The notes: generated from the letters alone by a model not told the origin. A DNA stretch of 64,000 bases from Acidovorax facilis (GCF_023913775.1 NZ_JAMXAX010000006.1:1-64000), one strand, 5' to 3'; shown: positions 15,590 to 24,949, counted from the stretch's first letter. Program-made: numbers and translations.

Positions 15590-18475
15590 TCAGGCCAATG
15601 CATCCAGCGCCAGCGGCTCGATGCCGCGGGCGCGGTCGATCTTCTCGGCCACGCGGAAGGCGGCATCCAGCTCGCTGATGCCGTGCTGCTGCATCAACTG
15701 GAAGCGTTCGGCCTTCTCCTCGGGCTCGGTCATCGCCATCGCCAGGTAGAGGCTGGGCGGCACGGCGCGGAACAGCACTTCCATGCTCTTGGAGAGGATG
15801 ACGCCCTCGCTGAACTTGCCAGCTTCCTTGCGTGCCGACAGCATCAGCGCCTTCTGCGAAGCGTTGAGTTCGCGGAAGCGCGCGACCTTCTCCACCTCAT
15901 CCGGCGGCATCGACAGGCAGATCCACCACTCGATCATGTTGAGCATGGGCTCGGCCGCCTTGGGCAAGTCGTCGAGGTTTTGCGTGGCCAGCCAGAACCA
16001 GGCACCGAGCTTGCGCCACATCTTGGTGATCTTGACGATGTACGGCGAGAGCAGCGGGTTCTTGGTGATGATGTGGCCTTCGTCCGTCACGTTGACGATG
16101 GGTCGACCCAGGTACTGGTCCCGCTCGGCGATGTTGTTCACCGTGTTGATGAGCGAGATGTAGGCAATGGAGAGCTGCGCGTTGTAGCCCTCGCGGGCGA
16201 AGGTCGCCAGATCCACGATGGTGATGTCAGCCTCGGGCCACGGCGTTCCCGGACGGTCGAACATCTCACCGTCCACGCCCTGGCAGAACATATCCATCGC
16301 GTCCGCCATCTCCTGCAGCCGCGCCCGCCGCGCCTCCGGCAGCGTGGCATCGCGGCTGCGCTCGCGCAGCGCGTCGCGCACGTCACGCGTGAGCACCGTG
16401 CGTTGCTCGGCCACGCAGCGCGGCGCCGCGTCGAGGATGCACTGGCGGATCAGGCTCCGGTCGGCGCGCGTCATGCGCGCTTCCTCGCGCTCTTCGCCGC
16501 CCGTGATCATCAGTCGCGCCGTGATCTCCAACTCGCCGAGCACGTCGCGCTGCTCGTCGCCTTCCATCGCCGCGGCAGTTTCGGCGCGGTCCTCGTCGAG
16601 CGCGTCGGCGTCGAGCGTCCACACCTGGCCCGGCATATCGACCAAGCGCCATGCATCGGCAAACGGGGCCAGGCTGACGCCCGAGCCTGGTGCGAGCTTC
16701 ACGCGGTTGACGCTGAGCCCAAGGCGCGCGGCGAAGTCGCCGAACAGCCCGAACGAGTTGCCCGCCTCGACGATGAACAGCCGCGGTCGGTAGATGGCGG
16801 TGACCTGGTTGAGCAGGTTGTTGAGGGTCGCGGATTTGCCGGCACCCGTGGGACCGAACAAGAACAGATGCGCATTCATCTGCCGGTCGAGCCGATTCAG
16901 TGGATCGAAGCTGATCGTGCCGCCGCCGCGGTTGAAGAAGGTGATGCCGGGGTGGCCTGTGCCCTGACTGCGGCCCCAGACCGGCGCCAGGTTCGCGGCG
17001 TGCTGCGCGAACATGAGCTGCGTGTACCACCCACGCTTGTCGGCGGCCGGGTCGTAGACGCAGGGCAGCCAGCGCAGGTAGCTGTTCAGCGGCGCCACCT
17101 CGTCTTCCTCGCGCACCGGCTGCAGGCCCGCGTTGAGCATCACGTTGACGAGCTGCAGTCCGCGCACGTCGAGCTGGGCCTGATCTCGACCACGCAGGTA
17201 GAACGCCAGTGCGCCACGGTAGAGCTTGTGGGAGCTGCCGATCAGGCCGCGCGCCTGCTGCACGTCCGCACGCGTCTGTTCGGAGGCCAGGGTTTCGCCG
17301 ACGGCCTTCTTGGCCAGGTGATTGAGATGGCTTTCCAGCACGTCCTGCGGTGTCGCCACCACGGTCAGGCACATCACCGTGTCTTCCGGCATCTGGTCGA
17401 ACAGCGCGTTCATGGCGTCGCCGCCCTTGCGCGTCTCGCCCGTCAGGTGTCCGGTCGCCGGCGGCATGCGAAGGCGATCCATCACGATGACGCGATGCGG
17501 GAGCCCATCGAAGAACCACAGGCCCTGCTCGACATCCGAGCGCGGCGGGCCGAAGAACAGCCGCTGCGCGAAGTCGGTGCCGCTGGCGAGTTCGACTTCG
17601 CCCTCCTCGGGCTCGTCGGGGTAGCGGGTCAGCGCATAGAAGCGCTCGCGGTCTTCGGCGCTCGGGCCGAGCAGGGTCGGATGCGGGTTGAACCAGCGCA
17701 GCAGCCAGGCGTGGATGTCCGCCGCGCCGAGACGCCGGGCTTTCACGCCGGCATTCGCCAGCCCGCCAGCGAGGCGGTCGCAGATCGTGGTCAGCGCCTG
17801 CTCGGGCGACTGGCCGCGCCGCGAGGCCGGGGCCGCGGACGTGCGGCGATAGACCACCATGCGCACGCGCCGGACTTGGCCGCGCCACGGCAGGCGCGTC
17901 ACCGTGGTGTCCTCGAACAGGCCACCCGGCTTGGCGATGGCCCGCAGGTGATGGGCGAAGAAGCGCAGGTAGAAGTCGCTGAACGCGCTGCCCTGCGCAC
18001 GCGGCTGCACGTAGCCCGCCAAGTTACTCAGGTAGTGGTTCCAATCGGCTTCGTCCTGGGCATAGAGCTGCACCACCCAGGGGTTCTCATCGAGTTCGTC
18101 GAAGGAGTCCTGCAGGGCGTTCTCCAGCGCATCGCGGGCCTGCCACAGCCAGGCCAGCTCGCGGCCTTCAGTGCCCACCGGCAGCAGCTCGAAGAACGCG
18201 GCCACCGACTGCCCGTCTTCGAGCAGCATGGTCTTCGACCTCGGCAGGTACTCGACCCAGGGCAGCATGTCCGCGAACGACGGCGCGACGGTGTAGAGCG
18301 CATCGTGGTCGGCCTGGGTCGCTGGCCGGCGCTGGCCGGCGAGCGCGCCGCCGGGCTCGGGTATGCCCTGCGCGGCCAGCGTCGCGACATGCAGCGCCCA
18401 GGCGTCGTCCGCCGCCTGCGCACCATCCGTTGGAGGGGCGGCTCCCTTGCGCGGCCACGGCATCGACCAGGCCAT
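15590..18475 (-). CDS. Conjugative transfer ATPase, VirB4/TraC type (PFL_4706)
   Basis: This is the large ATPase that powers pilus assembly and substrate transfer (961 aa, TIGR03744-like). Walker A is FGPTGAGKSATLNNLL near residues 539-554. A Walker B-like segment and VTDEGHIITKNPL lie near 790-810. Start ATG 18475 is preferred to the TTG at 18478 because GGAGG sits 7 nt upstream. It overlaps the lipoprotein stop by one base (TGATG), so translation is coupled. It acts at the cytoplasmic face of the inner membrane. Confidence 0.92.
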   Translation of the reverse strand: MAWSMPWPRKGAAPPTDGAQAADDAWALHVATLAAQGIPEPGGALAGQRRPATQADHDALYTVAPSFADMLPWVEYLPRSKTMLLEDGQSVAAFFELLPVGTEGRELAWLWQARDALENALQDSFDELDENPWVVQLYAQDEADWNHYLSNLAGYVQPRAQGSAFSDFYLRFFAHHLRAIAKPGGLFEDTTVTRLPWRGQVRRVRMVVYRRTSAAPASRRGQSPEQALTTICDRLAGGLANAGVKARRLGAADIHAWLLRWFNPHPTLLGPSAEDRERFYALTRYPDEPEEGEVELASGTDFAQRLFFGPPRSDVEQGLWFFDGLPHRVIVMDRLRMPPATGHLTGETRKGGDAMNALFDQMPEDTVMCLTVVATPQDVLESHLNHLAKKAVGETLASEQTRADVQQARGLIGSSHKLYRGALAFYLRGRDQAQLDVRGLQLVNVMLNAGLQPVREEDEVAPLNSYLRWLPCVYDPAADKRGWYTQLMFAQHAANLAPVWGRSQGTGHPGITFFNRGGGTISFDPLNRLDRQMNAHLFLFGPTGAGKSATLNNLLNQVTAIYRPRLFIVEAGNSFGLFGDFAARLGLSVNRVKLAPGSGVSLAPFADAWRLVDMPGQVWTLDADALDEDRAETAAAMEGDEQRDVLGELEITARLMITGGEEREEARMTRADRSLIRQCILDAAPRCVAEQRTVLTRDVRDALRERSRDATLPEARRARLQEMADAMDMFCQGVDGEMFDRPGTPWPEADITIVDLATFAREGYNAQLSIAYISLINTVNNIAERDQYLGRPIVNVTDEGHIITKNPLLSPYIVKITKMWRKLGAWFWLATQNLDDLPKAAEPMLNMIEWWICLSMPPDEVEKVARFRELNASQKALMLSARKEAGKFSEGVILSKSMEVLFRAVPPSLYLAMAMTEPEEKAERFQLMQQHGISELDAAFRVAEKIDRARGIEPLALDALA

Positions 18476-18909
18476 CAATAGTCCTCCACCCGCTCGCCGG
18501 GCATTGCGTACTGCACGCGCTGGTACAACGGGAACACCGTGCTGTAGCCAGGCACCGGCACCGGGTCGGTGCCGGCCAGATGCGGGAACACGTACATCAC
18601 CAAGTCGGGATTCGGCAGGCGATGAAACTGCCGGTAGATTTCGTTGCTCGCGGTGCGCGTGTAGCGCTCTTGCACGGCGGGTGTGGCCTGCACGTCGGCT
18701 TCGGTCAGCGGCCGGCGCAGGCCCTGGCGTGCGTCGAGCAGTTGCCGTGCGGCGGGGCCGCCGCCTTCGCCGCCGCCGGTCTCCTGCTGCCAGATGTCGA
18801 GCATGGTGTTGTGGCCGTGGGGCAGGAGCTTCTCCTTGCTGGTCGCGCAGCCGCCGAGCAAGACGGCCGCCAGCAGCACGACGGCCGCGTCAATCCAGGT
18901 CCGAGGCAT
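18475..18909 (-). CDS. Conjugative transfer lipoprotein (TIGR03751)
   Basis: This is an outer-membrane lipoprotein of the mating apparatus (144 aa). A signal peptide with lipobox LLGGC places the lipidated Cys at about residue 21. The rest contains RYTRTASNEIYRQFHRLPNP and a Pro/Val-rich C-terminus. Its function is comparable to TraV-like lipoproteins by position. The start overlaps the end of the TraB-like gene, and GGAGA precedes the ATG. Confidence 0.85.
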   Translation of the reverse strand: MPRTWIDAAVVLLAAVLLGGCATSKEKLLPHGHNTMLDIWQQETGGGEGGGPAARQLLDARQGLRRPLTEADVQATPAVQERYTRTASNEIYRQFHRLPNPDLVMYVFPHLAGTDPVPVPGYSTVFPLYQRVQYAMPGERVEDY

Positions 18910-20353
18910 GGGCTTCTCCGATGCGGTGGTTCACCCGACGCCCCTGGGCGTCGCGGTCGATGTGGAGCGGCTGCTCCAGATGCACGGCGACCCTGGCGCC
19001 GGGCTGCACGTAGACGGCCGCGAAGGCCTGGCCATACAACTTGTTGACCCAATCGGCCATGTCGCGCACGCCACCGGCCAGGATGCGGCCCATCGCTTCG
19101 TTGCCGCCGATGCCGACCGTGCCGAGCGAGCCGTTGCCGTTGGCGACCACGGCGACGCTGCCGTTGTCGGATTTGATGAGCGAGGCCGCGCCCGCGCCGG
19201 CCGCGGTGATCAGCGCCTGGCTGCCGAGGTACTGCTGCGCGTTGCTGCGCCGCTCGCCGCTGACGCAGGGAATGCCGTAGGGATCGCTGATCCAGCCCAG
19301 GCCGCCTTGCGTGGCACTCGTCGTGCTGTTGGCACTGGCTTGCCCGCCGCGCTGGTCCCGGTTGCCGTCCTCGGGCACGGTGCGGATGGTGCCGTCGTGG
19401 AACACGAAAGTGACCGAACGGATTTGCCCGCGCACGCACGAAAGCGTCCAGTCCCCAGAGGCCGTGCCGCTGACCACGGCGCCGGCCACGTCGGGGATGT
19501 CGATGCCGTTTGCCGTCAGGTTGTCCGGGCCGATCAGCACCTTGAAGGGGTACGGGTCATTGACCGTGCCGTCGATAGGCACGCGGCCGATCAGCGCCGT
19601 CATCGCCACCGAACCCATCAGCGTTGCATTGCGCGGCACCGTGTAGAACGGCGTCGTGGTCGCGCCCACGGCGCCGACCACCGCCCGCCCGCCGGCATCG
19701 GCGACGGACTCCACGGCGGCCGACAGGGTTTTCTGCGCCGGGCCGAAGCTCAGCGGAAAGCTCGGTTCCTTGCTGCTGTTGCGGGCATCGGTCTTGGCAT
19801 CGCCTGGTTCGACCCAGTGTGTGCCGTTGCCTGCGCCGCTGCCGTCATCGTTGCCGAAGCGCTTGCCGTCGCCTTCTTCCAGACCCAGCCCGACGGGCAG
19901 GTCGATCTGGCCGCCTTTGCCGGAGAGGCCATCGAGCCGCTGCTGCAGATCCTGCAGCAGCCCCTGCGTCTGCTGCTTCTCGCTCGCCACCTGCTCTCGT
20001 TCCTGCTGCAAGCGGCTGCGTTCGCTTTCGAGCGCGGTCTGGATGCGCTGGTCGATCGCGCTCTCGCGGGTGCGCAGGCGCTCGTTCTCGGTCTTCTGCT
20101 GCCGGTTGTCGCCCAGCGCGGTCTGCAGCTCGGTGCGCAACTGTTTCACCTGCGCGACCAGCGTGGCCACCGTGTCGCGTGGCGTGTCGCCCTCGATGCC
20201 CAGGGCCTTCATCTCCTCGGGCGTGAGCGGGTTGGCCGTGCCCGATAGTGCGGGCCGCTGGCCGGTGGGGCCGGAGAACAGCTTGATGCCGACGAACACC
20301 AGCAGCAGGATCACGGGGATCAGCAGCCACTTGAGCAGCGGGTTACTTTTCAT
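18890..20353 (-). CDS. TraB/VirB10-like ICE protein, PFL_4705 type (TIGR03752)
   Basis: This protein is anchored in the inner membrane and spans the periplasm (487 aa). An N-terminal helix LLKWLLIPVILLLVFVGIKLF (residues 5-25) precedes a coiled coil at about 60-150 (repeated Q/E/R heptads). A C-terminal VirB10-like beta domain starts near 225 and includes VPIDGTVNDPYPFKVLIG. The start at 20353 has AGGAG upstream. It bridges inner and outer membrane parts of the transfer channel. Confidence 0.87.
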   Translation of the reverse strand: MKSNPLLKWLLIPVILLLVFVGIKLFSGPTGQRPALSGTANPLTPEEMKALGIEGDTPRDTVATLVAQVKQLRTELQTALGDNRQQKTENERLRTRESAIDQRIQTALESERSRLQQEREQVASEKQQTQGLLQDLQQRLDGLSGKGGQIDLPVGLGLEEGDGKRFGNDDGSGAGNGTHWVEPGDAKTDARNSSKEPSFPLSFGPAQKTLSAAVESVADAGGRAVVGAVGATTTPFYTVPRNATLMGSVAMTALIGRVPIDGTVNDPYPFKVLIGPDNLTANGIDIPDVAGAVVSGTASGDWTLSCVRGQIRSVTFVFHDGTIRTVPEDGNRDQRGGQASANSTTSATQGGLGWISDPYGIPCVSGERRSNAQQYLGSQALITAAGAGAASLIKSDNGSVAVVANGNGSLGTVGIGGNEAMGRILAGGVRDMADWVNKLYGQAFAAVYVQPGARVAVHLEQPLHIDRDAQGRRVNHRIGEAHASDLD

Positions 20354-21248
20354 CGGACGCTCCTCCTGCCGTGCCGGCGGCACCGGACGGCGGCAGATTC
20401 ACGCTGGCGTCGATGGGGCTCAGCCTGGGCAGCAGCGCCTCGGCCAGACCGCGGCCGCGCGTGACCAGATAGACCACGGTGGTGTCGGACGCCTGGCCGG
20501 CCGGCCCCAGGTTCGGGTGCTGGAAGGTGGCCGCCACGAAATTGCCCTGCAGCGAACGCGGATCGAGGTCCAGCCAGCGCGCCGCCGTGTTGGTGAGCCG
20601 CACCGCCGTCACCCACTGGTCTTCGAGCCGCCAGGCGGCCAAGGCCCGCGCCTGCACCGGCAGCGTCGGCAGCAGGGCGTCCAGCGAGAGGTCGCGGCGC
20701 AGGTTCACGCGGCCGATCCCGGCGACCGGCTCGACGGTACGCAACGGCGCGTACAGGTTCTGCGCGGCGTAACGCGTCAGCACGACCGGGACGGGTGTTT
20801 CGCGCTTGCGCACTTGCCGATCCGGTGCGGCGGCTTCCGTGGCGCTGGCCGTCTCGCCGCCGTAGCGCGTGGCGGGCGACTGCTGCGCGTCCACGATGCG
20901 CACTGGCTCCAGCGGGGGCTGTCCGTCCTGCGCTGGTTCGGCGGCGATGTCGAGCAGAATCAGCGCGCCGGACTCCACGTCCTGCAACTGCAGTCGCGTC
21001 GGCGGCAGCGGCTCGCTCGCCCGCAGGTAAATCGCACCGCCGGCGCTCTGCACCCGCAGGTGTGCGGCCGCGCTGTCCGGTACGCCGACACGCACGTTGC
21101 GGTCGATGAAGATCACGCGATCCTGGCCGACCACCAGCGGCACCGCCAGCGGCAGGCGTTCCCAGCGCAGGATTTCCACGGCCTGGGCGGGCGCGAGCGC
21201 GAGCCACAGCAAGATGCCGGCGAAGGCCGACAGGGCATGGCGTTTCAT
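20343..21248 (-). CDS. TraK/VirB9-like ICE protein, PFL_4704 type (TIGR03749)
   Basis: This is a secreted periplasmic protein of 301 aa with a clear signal peptide (SAFAGILLWLALAPAQA). The N-terminal beta-rich domain begins VEILRWERLPLAVPLVVGQD, as in TraK-like secretins of the outer-membrane core. The C-terminal half carries TTVVYLVTRGRGLAEALLP. Its start overlaps the preceding stop (ATGA). It would form part of the outer-membrane core with the TraB-like protein and the lipoprotein. Confidence 0.85.
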   Translation of the reverse strand: MKRHALSAFAGILLWLALAPAQAVEILRWERLPLAVPLVVGQDRVIFIDRNVRVGVPDSAAAHLRVQSAGGAIYLRASEPLPPTRLQLQDVESGALILLDIAAEPAQDGQPPLEPVRIVDAQQSPATRYGGETASATEAAAPDRQVRKRETPVPVVLTRYAAQNLYAPLRTVEPVAGIGRVNLRRDLSLDALLPTLPVQARALAAWRLEDQWVTAVRLTNTAARWLDLDPRSLQGNFVAATFQHPNLGPAGQASDTTVVYLVTRGRGLAEALLPRLSPIDASVNLPPSGAAGTAGGASDEK

Positions 21249-21919
21249 GGGGAGTCTCCCTGCGAGTGGCCGGATGCGGCGCCGGGCGTCGGCGACGTCT
21301 CGATGCGCTGAGGTGCGCTGGCATGGCAGTCCAGCGCCAGGCCGAAGGGGTTGCGCTCGGGATCGACGTCCATGCGCACAACCTTGAGGGCGTAGCGCAC
21401 CAGGGCGCGCTTGACCTGCTCGGAGCCGTGGTACTCATCGGCGCTCACGTCCAGCGTGACGATCCAATCGCGGTCGGAGACAGCCTTGACGCGCGTGCTG
21501 GGGCTGTCGCCATAGCCGCGTCCGGGAATCTCGTAGATGCCGCGCACGCGCTGCCGCAACTCGCCGCTTGAGCGACGGTACTCATAGTCCTGTGCCAGAA
21601 AGGCCCGGCAGCTCGGCGTCAGGTAGGCCGACAGCGCGTGCAGGTTGCGCGGGTAGTCGATCTCGCCGTTGGTGGGCCAGCGCTGCACCTGCTGCCAGAT
21701 ATAGAAGCTGAACGCATACACGCTCTCGGGCGGCACCTCCCACCACTTGCGCGTGCTGCCCGAGCGCAGGTCCGGCGGCACATGGATGGTCAGACTCTTC
21801 GGCGCACTCCACCAGCCGAAGCCGAGCAGCAGCGCCACCACGAACAGCGCCGCACCGCCCAGGCGCAGCGTCTTCACGTGTGCCTGCAGGTGCGCGACCT
21901 CATTCCTGAAACGGCTCAT
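21245..21919 (-). CDS. TraE/VirB8-like ICE protein, PFL_4703 type (TIGR03746)
   Basis: This is an inner-membrane protein of 224 aa. A single N-terminal helix (LGGAALFVVALLLGFGWW) is followed by a periplasmic domain with VYAFSFYIWQQVQRWPTNGE and YEYRRSSGELRQRVRGIYE. Its topology matches TraE/VirB8 scaffolding proteins. The start at 21919 has GAGGTG upstream. It is coupled to the TIGR03750 gene and to the TraK-like gene by short overlaps. Confidence 0.85.
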   Translation of the reverse strand: MSRFRNEVAHLQAHVKTLRLGGAALFVVALLLGFGWWSAPKSLTIHVPPDLRSGSTRKWWEVPPESVYAFSFYIWQQVQRWPTNGEIDYPRNLHALSAYLTPSCRAFLAQDYEYRRSSGELRQRVRGIYEIPGRGYGDSPSTRVKAVSDRDWIVTLDVSADEYHGSEQVKRALVRYALKVVRMDVDPERNPFGLALDCHASAPQRIETSPTPGAASGHSQGDSP

Positions 21920-22326
21920 GCCGCACCTCGGTCGGCCGTGCGCCGTGTGCTCCACCGGCCAGTGCGGGTGATCAGACGGCACCCGCCCAGGTGAGCGGCG
22001 AGCACTGGATAGCGCAAGGTCAACCGCCACTGAAGCTGCCGGTACAGCCAAGTGTCAGGACGGCCGCGCTTCTGGCTGCGCAGGAAGCCACCGCCGACGA
22101 AGACGCCGAGCGCGATGCCCGCGACGATCAGCGTGGGCACCATGGCAATGCTGCGCGTCAGCCAGGCCAGGGGCACACCGAGCACCAGCCCGGCGGCCGC
22201 CGACAGGCCGGCGCAGATCCACAGTTCATCGGCGGTCAGTCCGCGCACGACCACCGGCTGGCGATTCAACCGGTGCGGCAGGAACGTCACCAGCGCGTCG
22301 CGCGTTGTCTCCGCGGGGGTGGCCAT
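21916..22326 (-). CDS. TraL-like ICE membrane protein (TIGR03750)
   Basis: This is a small inner-membrane protein (136 aa) with two adjacent helices at about 34-90 (ELWICAGLSAAAGLVLGVPL, then MVPTLIVAGIALGVFVGGGF). A basic cytoplasmic tail follows. In the operon it sits directly before the TraE/VirB8-like gene, matching TraL/VirB3-like components. The start overlap with its downstream neighbour is 4 nt. Confidence 0.82.
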   Translation of the reverse strand: MATPAETTRDALVTFLPHRLNRQPVVVRGLTADELWICAGLSAAAGLVLGVPLAWLTRSIAMVPTLIVAGIALGVFVGGGFLRSQKRGRPDTWLYRQLQWRLTLRYPVLAAHLGGCRLITRTGRWSTRRTADRGAA

Positions 22327-22338
22327 CGCGCGCAGCCC

Positions 22339-22707
22339 TTACAGCACGCCGGTGGCTTTGGTCAGCAGCCAGATGCCGACCACCAACAGGATCGCACCCA
22401 CGGCGACCGTCAGGCCGAACTGGCCCCAGGTGGCGCGGCCGGTGTGGATCTCCGAGTAGCGTGTGTAGGCGTGATAACAGACACCGACGAACATCGAGGC
22501 GACCACGAGCAGCGCGATCAGCAGCACGATGTCGTAGCCGTAGTTCTGCAAGGTCTGCAGGATGCCACTGCCCTGGCCGCGCGATGGGTCTTCCATGGTC
22601 GGCAGGCCCTGCGCGAACGCGGATGGCGGCAGTCCCAGGAGCGCCAACGGCGCCAGCAGCGCGGCGATGCGCGAGGGAACGCGAGAAGTAGTCGGAGGCG
22701 TGTGCAT
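22339..22707 (-). CDS. Pilin-like ICE membrane protein (TIGR03745)
   Basis: This 122-aa protein has a signal peptide (ALLAPLALLGLPPSAFA) and two further hydrophobic helices (YDIVLLIALLVVASMFVGVC and LTVAVGAILLVVGIWLLT). This resembles TraA/VirB2-type pilin-like subunits in size and topology. It is encoded between TIGR03758 and TIGR03750. The pilin role is inferred from topology and position. Confidence 0.8.
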   Translation of the reverse strand: MHTPPTTSRVPSRIAALLAPLALLGLPPSAFAQGLPTMEDPSRGQGSGILQTLQNYGYDIVLLIALLVVASMFVGVCYHAYTRYSEIHTGRATWGQFGLTVAVGAILLVVGIWLLTKATGVL

Positions 22708-22729
22708 GATCGATGGCCCTTCGTGGTGG

Positions 22730-22963
22730 TCAGGAGAGGAGGAAGAAGGTCAGCACCAGGTACATCGCGACGAAGCGGATGCAGACGCCCAGGAACTGAC
22801 GTTGGTTGATGCGGTTCTCGGCCCAGCCCACGTAGGCCGTGCGCATGGCCCACACGCCCCACAGCAGCAGCACGGCGAACACGAAGCCGAGCACCACGAC
22901 GGACACCGCCGAGGGCGCAAAGCCACCGTTGGCCTGGAAGGCGGCGATCTGGTCGGCGGTCAT
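22730..22963 (-). CDS. Small ICE membrane protein, PFL_4701 type (TIGR03758)
   Basis: This 77-aa protein has two helices (VSVVVLGFVFAVLLLWGVWAM and FVAMYLVLTFFLL) separated by a short polar loop with RINQRQFLGV. Its start overlaps the RAQPRD stop (ATGA). It is a typical second gene of this transfer operon. The biochemical role is unknown. Confidence 0.82.
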   Translation of the reverse strand: MTADQIAAFQANGGFAPSAVSVVVLGFVFAVLLLWGVWAMRTAYVGWAENRINQRQFLGVCIRFVAMYLVLTFFLLS

Positions 22964-23313
22964 GGCGAGGGCTCCGCCTGTTCGTCGCGGCGCAGGTAGT
23001 CGCCGGCCAGCGGCACGGGATCGCGCGGCTGGGCGCGCTGGGGCACGAGGAAGTCCTGCACACCGGTGCGCACGCGCTTCAGGTCGGCGCGCAGCCGGGC
23101 GTAGTCGAAGTGATGGCGGGCGCGCGCCTGCGGCGCGGTGTTGGCGGCGTGCTCGGCCAGTCGGTCGATCAGGTCGAGCTGGCGCGCGAGCGCGGCGAGT
23201 TGCTCACGCTCCGGGGTGTCGTCGGCAATGGCGGGCTGCAGGGCCGAGAGCGACACGACCAGCAGCACGGCCAGCGAAGGCCATGCGGATGCGCGGCGGT
23301 TGGTCGGTCCCAT
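22960..23313 (-). CDS. RAQPRD-family ICE protein (TIGR01690)
   Basis: This is an exported 117-aa protein carrying the family's eponymous motif QRAQPRDPVPLAGDY at about 92-106, after a signal peptide ending ALQPAIA. It is the first gene of the large minus-strand transfer block. In related ICEs the PFL_4697-type membrane gene lies immediately upstream. Here the two are split by about 27 kb of defence genes, so this operon either has a new promoter in the gap above it or is transcribed across the junction. Confidence 0.85.
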   Translation of the reverse strand: MGPTNRRASAWPSLAVLLVVSLSALQPAIADDTPEREQLAALARQLDLIDRLAEHAANTAPQARARHHFDYARLRADLKRVRTGVQDFLVPQRAQPRDPVPLAGDYLRRDEQAEPSP

Positions 23314-23620
23314 CGTGCCATTCCTTCCAGCTAAGGCAATGGCGTGATGGTGTGGAAGAGCGGATGTCCATGCTGCAAAGAATCGGAATCGGTGCCGTAC
23401 CGGATTCCCGGTCTCACCTTCATATGTCAGGCCCGAAGCATCACGTCATGACTGGCCGCGTCTACATGCTGAGCCCAGGTGAGAGATGAGGCCGTCAAGC
23501 CCGATGAAATCCGTTCAAACCAGGTCCAATCCGGCCAATTCGGCTGTTCAAGTGGGCTGGTTGATGTAATATCTCAACATTGCCCGTACTCCGCCCCACT
23601 CTGTGATGGAAGCTCATGTC
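23314..23620. promoter_or_regulatory. Divergent gap between transfer operon and DISARM cluster
   Basis: This is a 307-nt gap without a convincing gene. It must hold outward promoters for RAQPRD (minus) and the HTH gene (plus). It contains a bulged hairpin GGAATCGGT/ACCGGATTCC (23385-23408). It also contains GTTGA-TGTAATATC-TCAAC (23560-23578), an inverted repeat whose centre includes TAATAT, a possible -10 for the DISARM operon. The small HTH protein could bind there. Confidence 0.4.
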
Positions 23621-23815
23621 ATGTCAGATCGCTGGTTGTCGGTCGAGGAGATCGCAGAGTATCTCGGCGTCAGTAAGGACACCGTCTATGCATGGATCAG
23701 CAAACGGAACATGCCGGCTCGCCGTATCGGCCGGCTGTGGAAGTTCAAAACCGAAGAAGTGGATGAATGGGTCCGTTCTGGAGGGGCGGCGGATGCCGAG
23801 AGCAAGGGCAAGTGA
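23621..23815 (+). CDS. Excisionase-type HTH regulator at head of DISARM cluster
   Basis: This is a 64-aa single-domain DNA-binding protein of the MerR/excisionase HTH_17 type: WLSVEEIAEYLGVSKDTVYAWI, then ARRIGRLWKFKTEEVDEWV (split here in two pieces). ATG 23621 is preferred over upstream GTG/ATG because GGAAG lies 8 nt before it. Such genes often head restriction-type clusters. A role as controller of the downstream methyltransferase operon is inferred. An inverted repeat lies in its promoter, and another (ACTTCG/CGAAGT, 23846-23866) lies between it and the methyltransferase gene. Confidence 0.75.
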   Translation: MSDRWLSVEEIAEYLGVSKDTVYAWISKRNMPARRIGRLWKFKTEEVDEWVRSGGAADAESKGK

Positions 23816-23884
23816 TGAAGTGCTGGTTTGCCATGGGTTTCGCCTACTTCGTTCAAGTATCGAAGTGGAAGCAGGAGATGTGAT

Positions 23885-24928
23885 GTGACAACGATTTCTT
23901 GCGTGGATTTGTTCTGCGGCGCGGGTGGGCTGACGCACGGCTTCGTCCTGGAGGGGCTGCCCGTGGTCGCCGGTATCGATCTGGACCCTGCATGCCGTTT
24001 CCCTTACGAGGCAAACAATCAAGCCCGATTTGTAGAGCGGGATATCAGCAAAGTCACGACGGCTGAACTGAAAGCGTTGTTCGGGGACGCCGATATGACG
24101 ATTCTCGCGGGCTGTGCTCCGTGCCAACCCTTCTCGACATACGCGCAGCGCTATGAGCTGGATGGCAAAGATGGCAAGTGGGGCTTGCTGTATGAGTTTG
24201 CGCGCCTTGCCAAAGGTGCCAGGCCCGATGTCATCACGATGGAAAACGTGCCCACGGTCGCGAAGCACGAGGTGTTTCATGACTTCGTCGATACCCTGAA
24301 ACGGCTTGGCTACAACGTTTGGTTCGACGTCGTCGATAGCTCTCGCTATGGCGTGCCGCAGATGCGGCGACGCATGGTGCTGCTGGCATCGAAACACGGC
24401 GACATCGAGATGATCGAACCGACCCAGGAAAAACCGAAGACGGTTCGTCAAGCCATTGGCCGCTTACGCCCATTGAGTGCAGGCGAGGCGGCGCCGAGAG
24501 ACAAATTGCACGTCACATCGACGCTGTCGGAAAAGAATCTCAAGCGGATCAAGGTATCGAAACCCGGTGGCACCTGGCGCGACTGGCCGAATGATCTGGT
24601 CGCCGACTGTCACCGCGCCGAGAGCGGACGCACCTACCCGGGCGTCTACGGCCGCATGGAGTGGGACAAGCCAGCCCCGACCATGACGACGCAGTGCTAC
24701 GGCTTTGGCAATGGCCGTTTCGGGCACCCGGAACAGGATCGAGCCATCTCATTGAGGGAGGCTGCGATCCTCCAGAGCTTCCCGCGCGACTACGCTTTCG
24801 TGCCGGATGACGGCGAAGTGAGCTTCAAGGTTCTCGGGCGGCTCATCGGCAACGCGGTTCCCGTCGATCTCGGCCGCGCCATCGCGCGGAGCATCAACAT
24901 GCATATCGCATCGGTCGCGGCCCGATGA
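23885..24928 (+). CDS. DNA cytosine-C5 methyltransferase (DrmMII/Dcm-like)
   Basis: This enzyme methylates cytosine in a specific DNA site. All main motifs are visible: DLFCGAGG (I), GCAPCQPFS with the catalytic Cys (IV), MENVP (VI), PQMRRRMVLL (VIII), and GNAVPVDLGRA (X). The start is GTG 23885 with AGGAG 8 nt upstream, giving 347 aa. In class 2 DISARM a 5mC methyltransferase marks self DNA. Here it heads a cluster that otherwise has class 1 genes, and it is followed at once by vsr. It may protect host DNA from the cluster or from the small nuclease downstream. The target site cannot be read. Confidence 0.9.
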   Translation: MTTISCVDLFCGAGGLTHGFVLEGLPVVAGIDLDPACRFPYEANNQARFVERDISKVTTAELKALFGDADMTILAGCAPCQPFSTYAQRYELDGKDGKWGLLYEFARLAKGARPDVITMENVPTVAKHEVFHDFVDTLKRLGYNVWFDVVDSSRYGVPQMRRRMVLLASKHGDIEMIEPTQEKPKTVRQAIGRLRPLSAGEAAPRDKLHVTSTLSEKNLKRIKVSKPGGTWRDWPNDLVADCHRAESGRTYPGVYGRMEWDKPAPTMTTQCYGFGNGRFGHPEQDRAISLREAAILQSFPRDYAFVPDDGEVSFKVLGRLIGNAVPVDLGRAIARSINMHIASVAAR

Positions 24929-24949
24929 CGAACTGACGAGGGCCTCCCG

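Noticed and set aside
15161-18481. 1106-codon plus-strand open frame
   Set aside because: This is the antisense shadow of the VirB4-type ATPase in GC-rich DNA, with low-complexity Arg/Ala/Gln/His composition and no domain.
23623-24451. 275-codon minus-strand frame over the methyltransferase
   Set aside because: This is a shadow. All cytosine methyltransferase motifs are on the plus strand.
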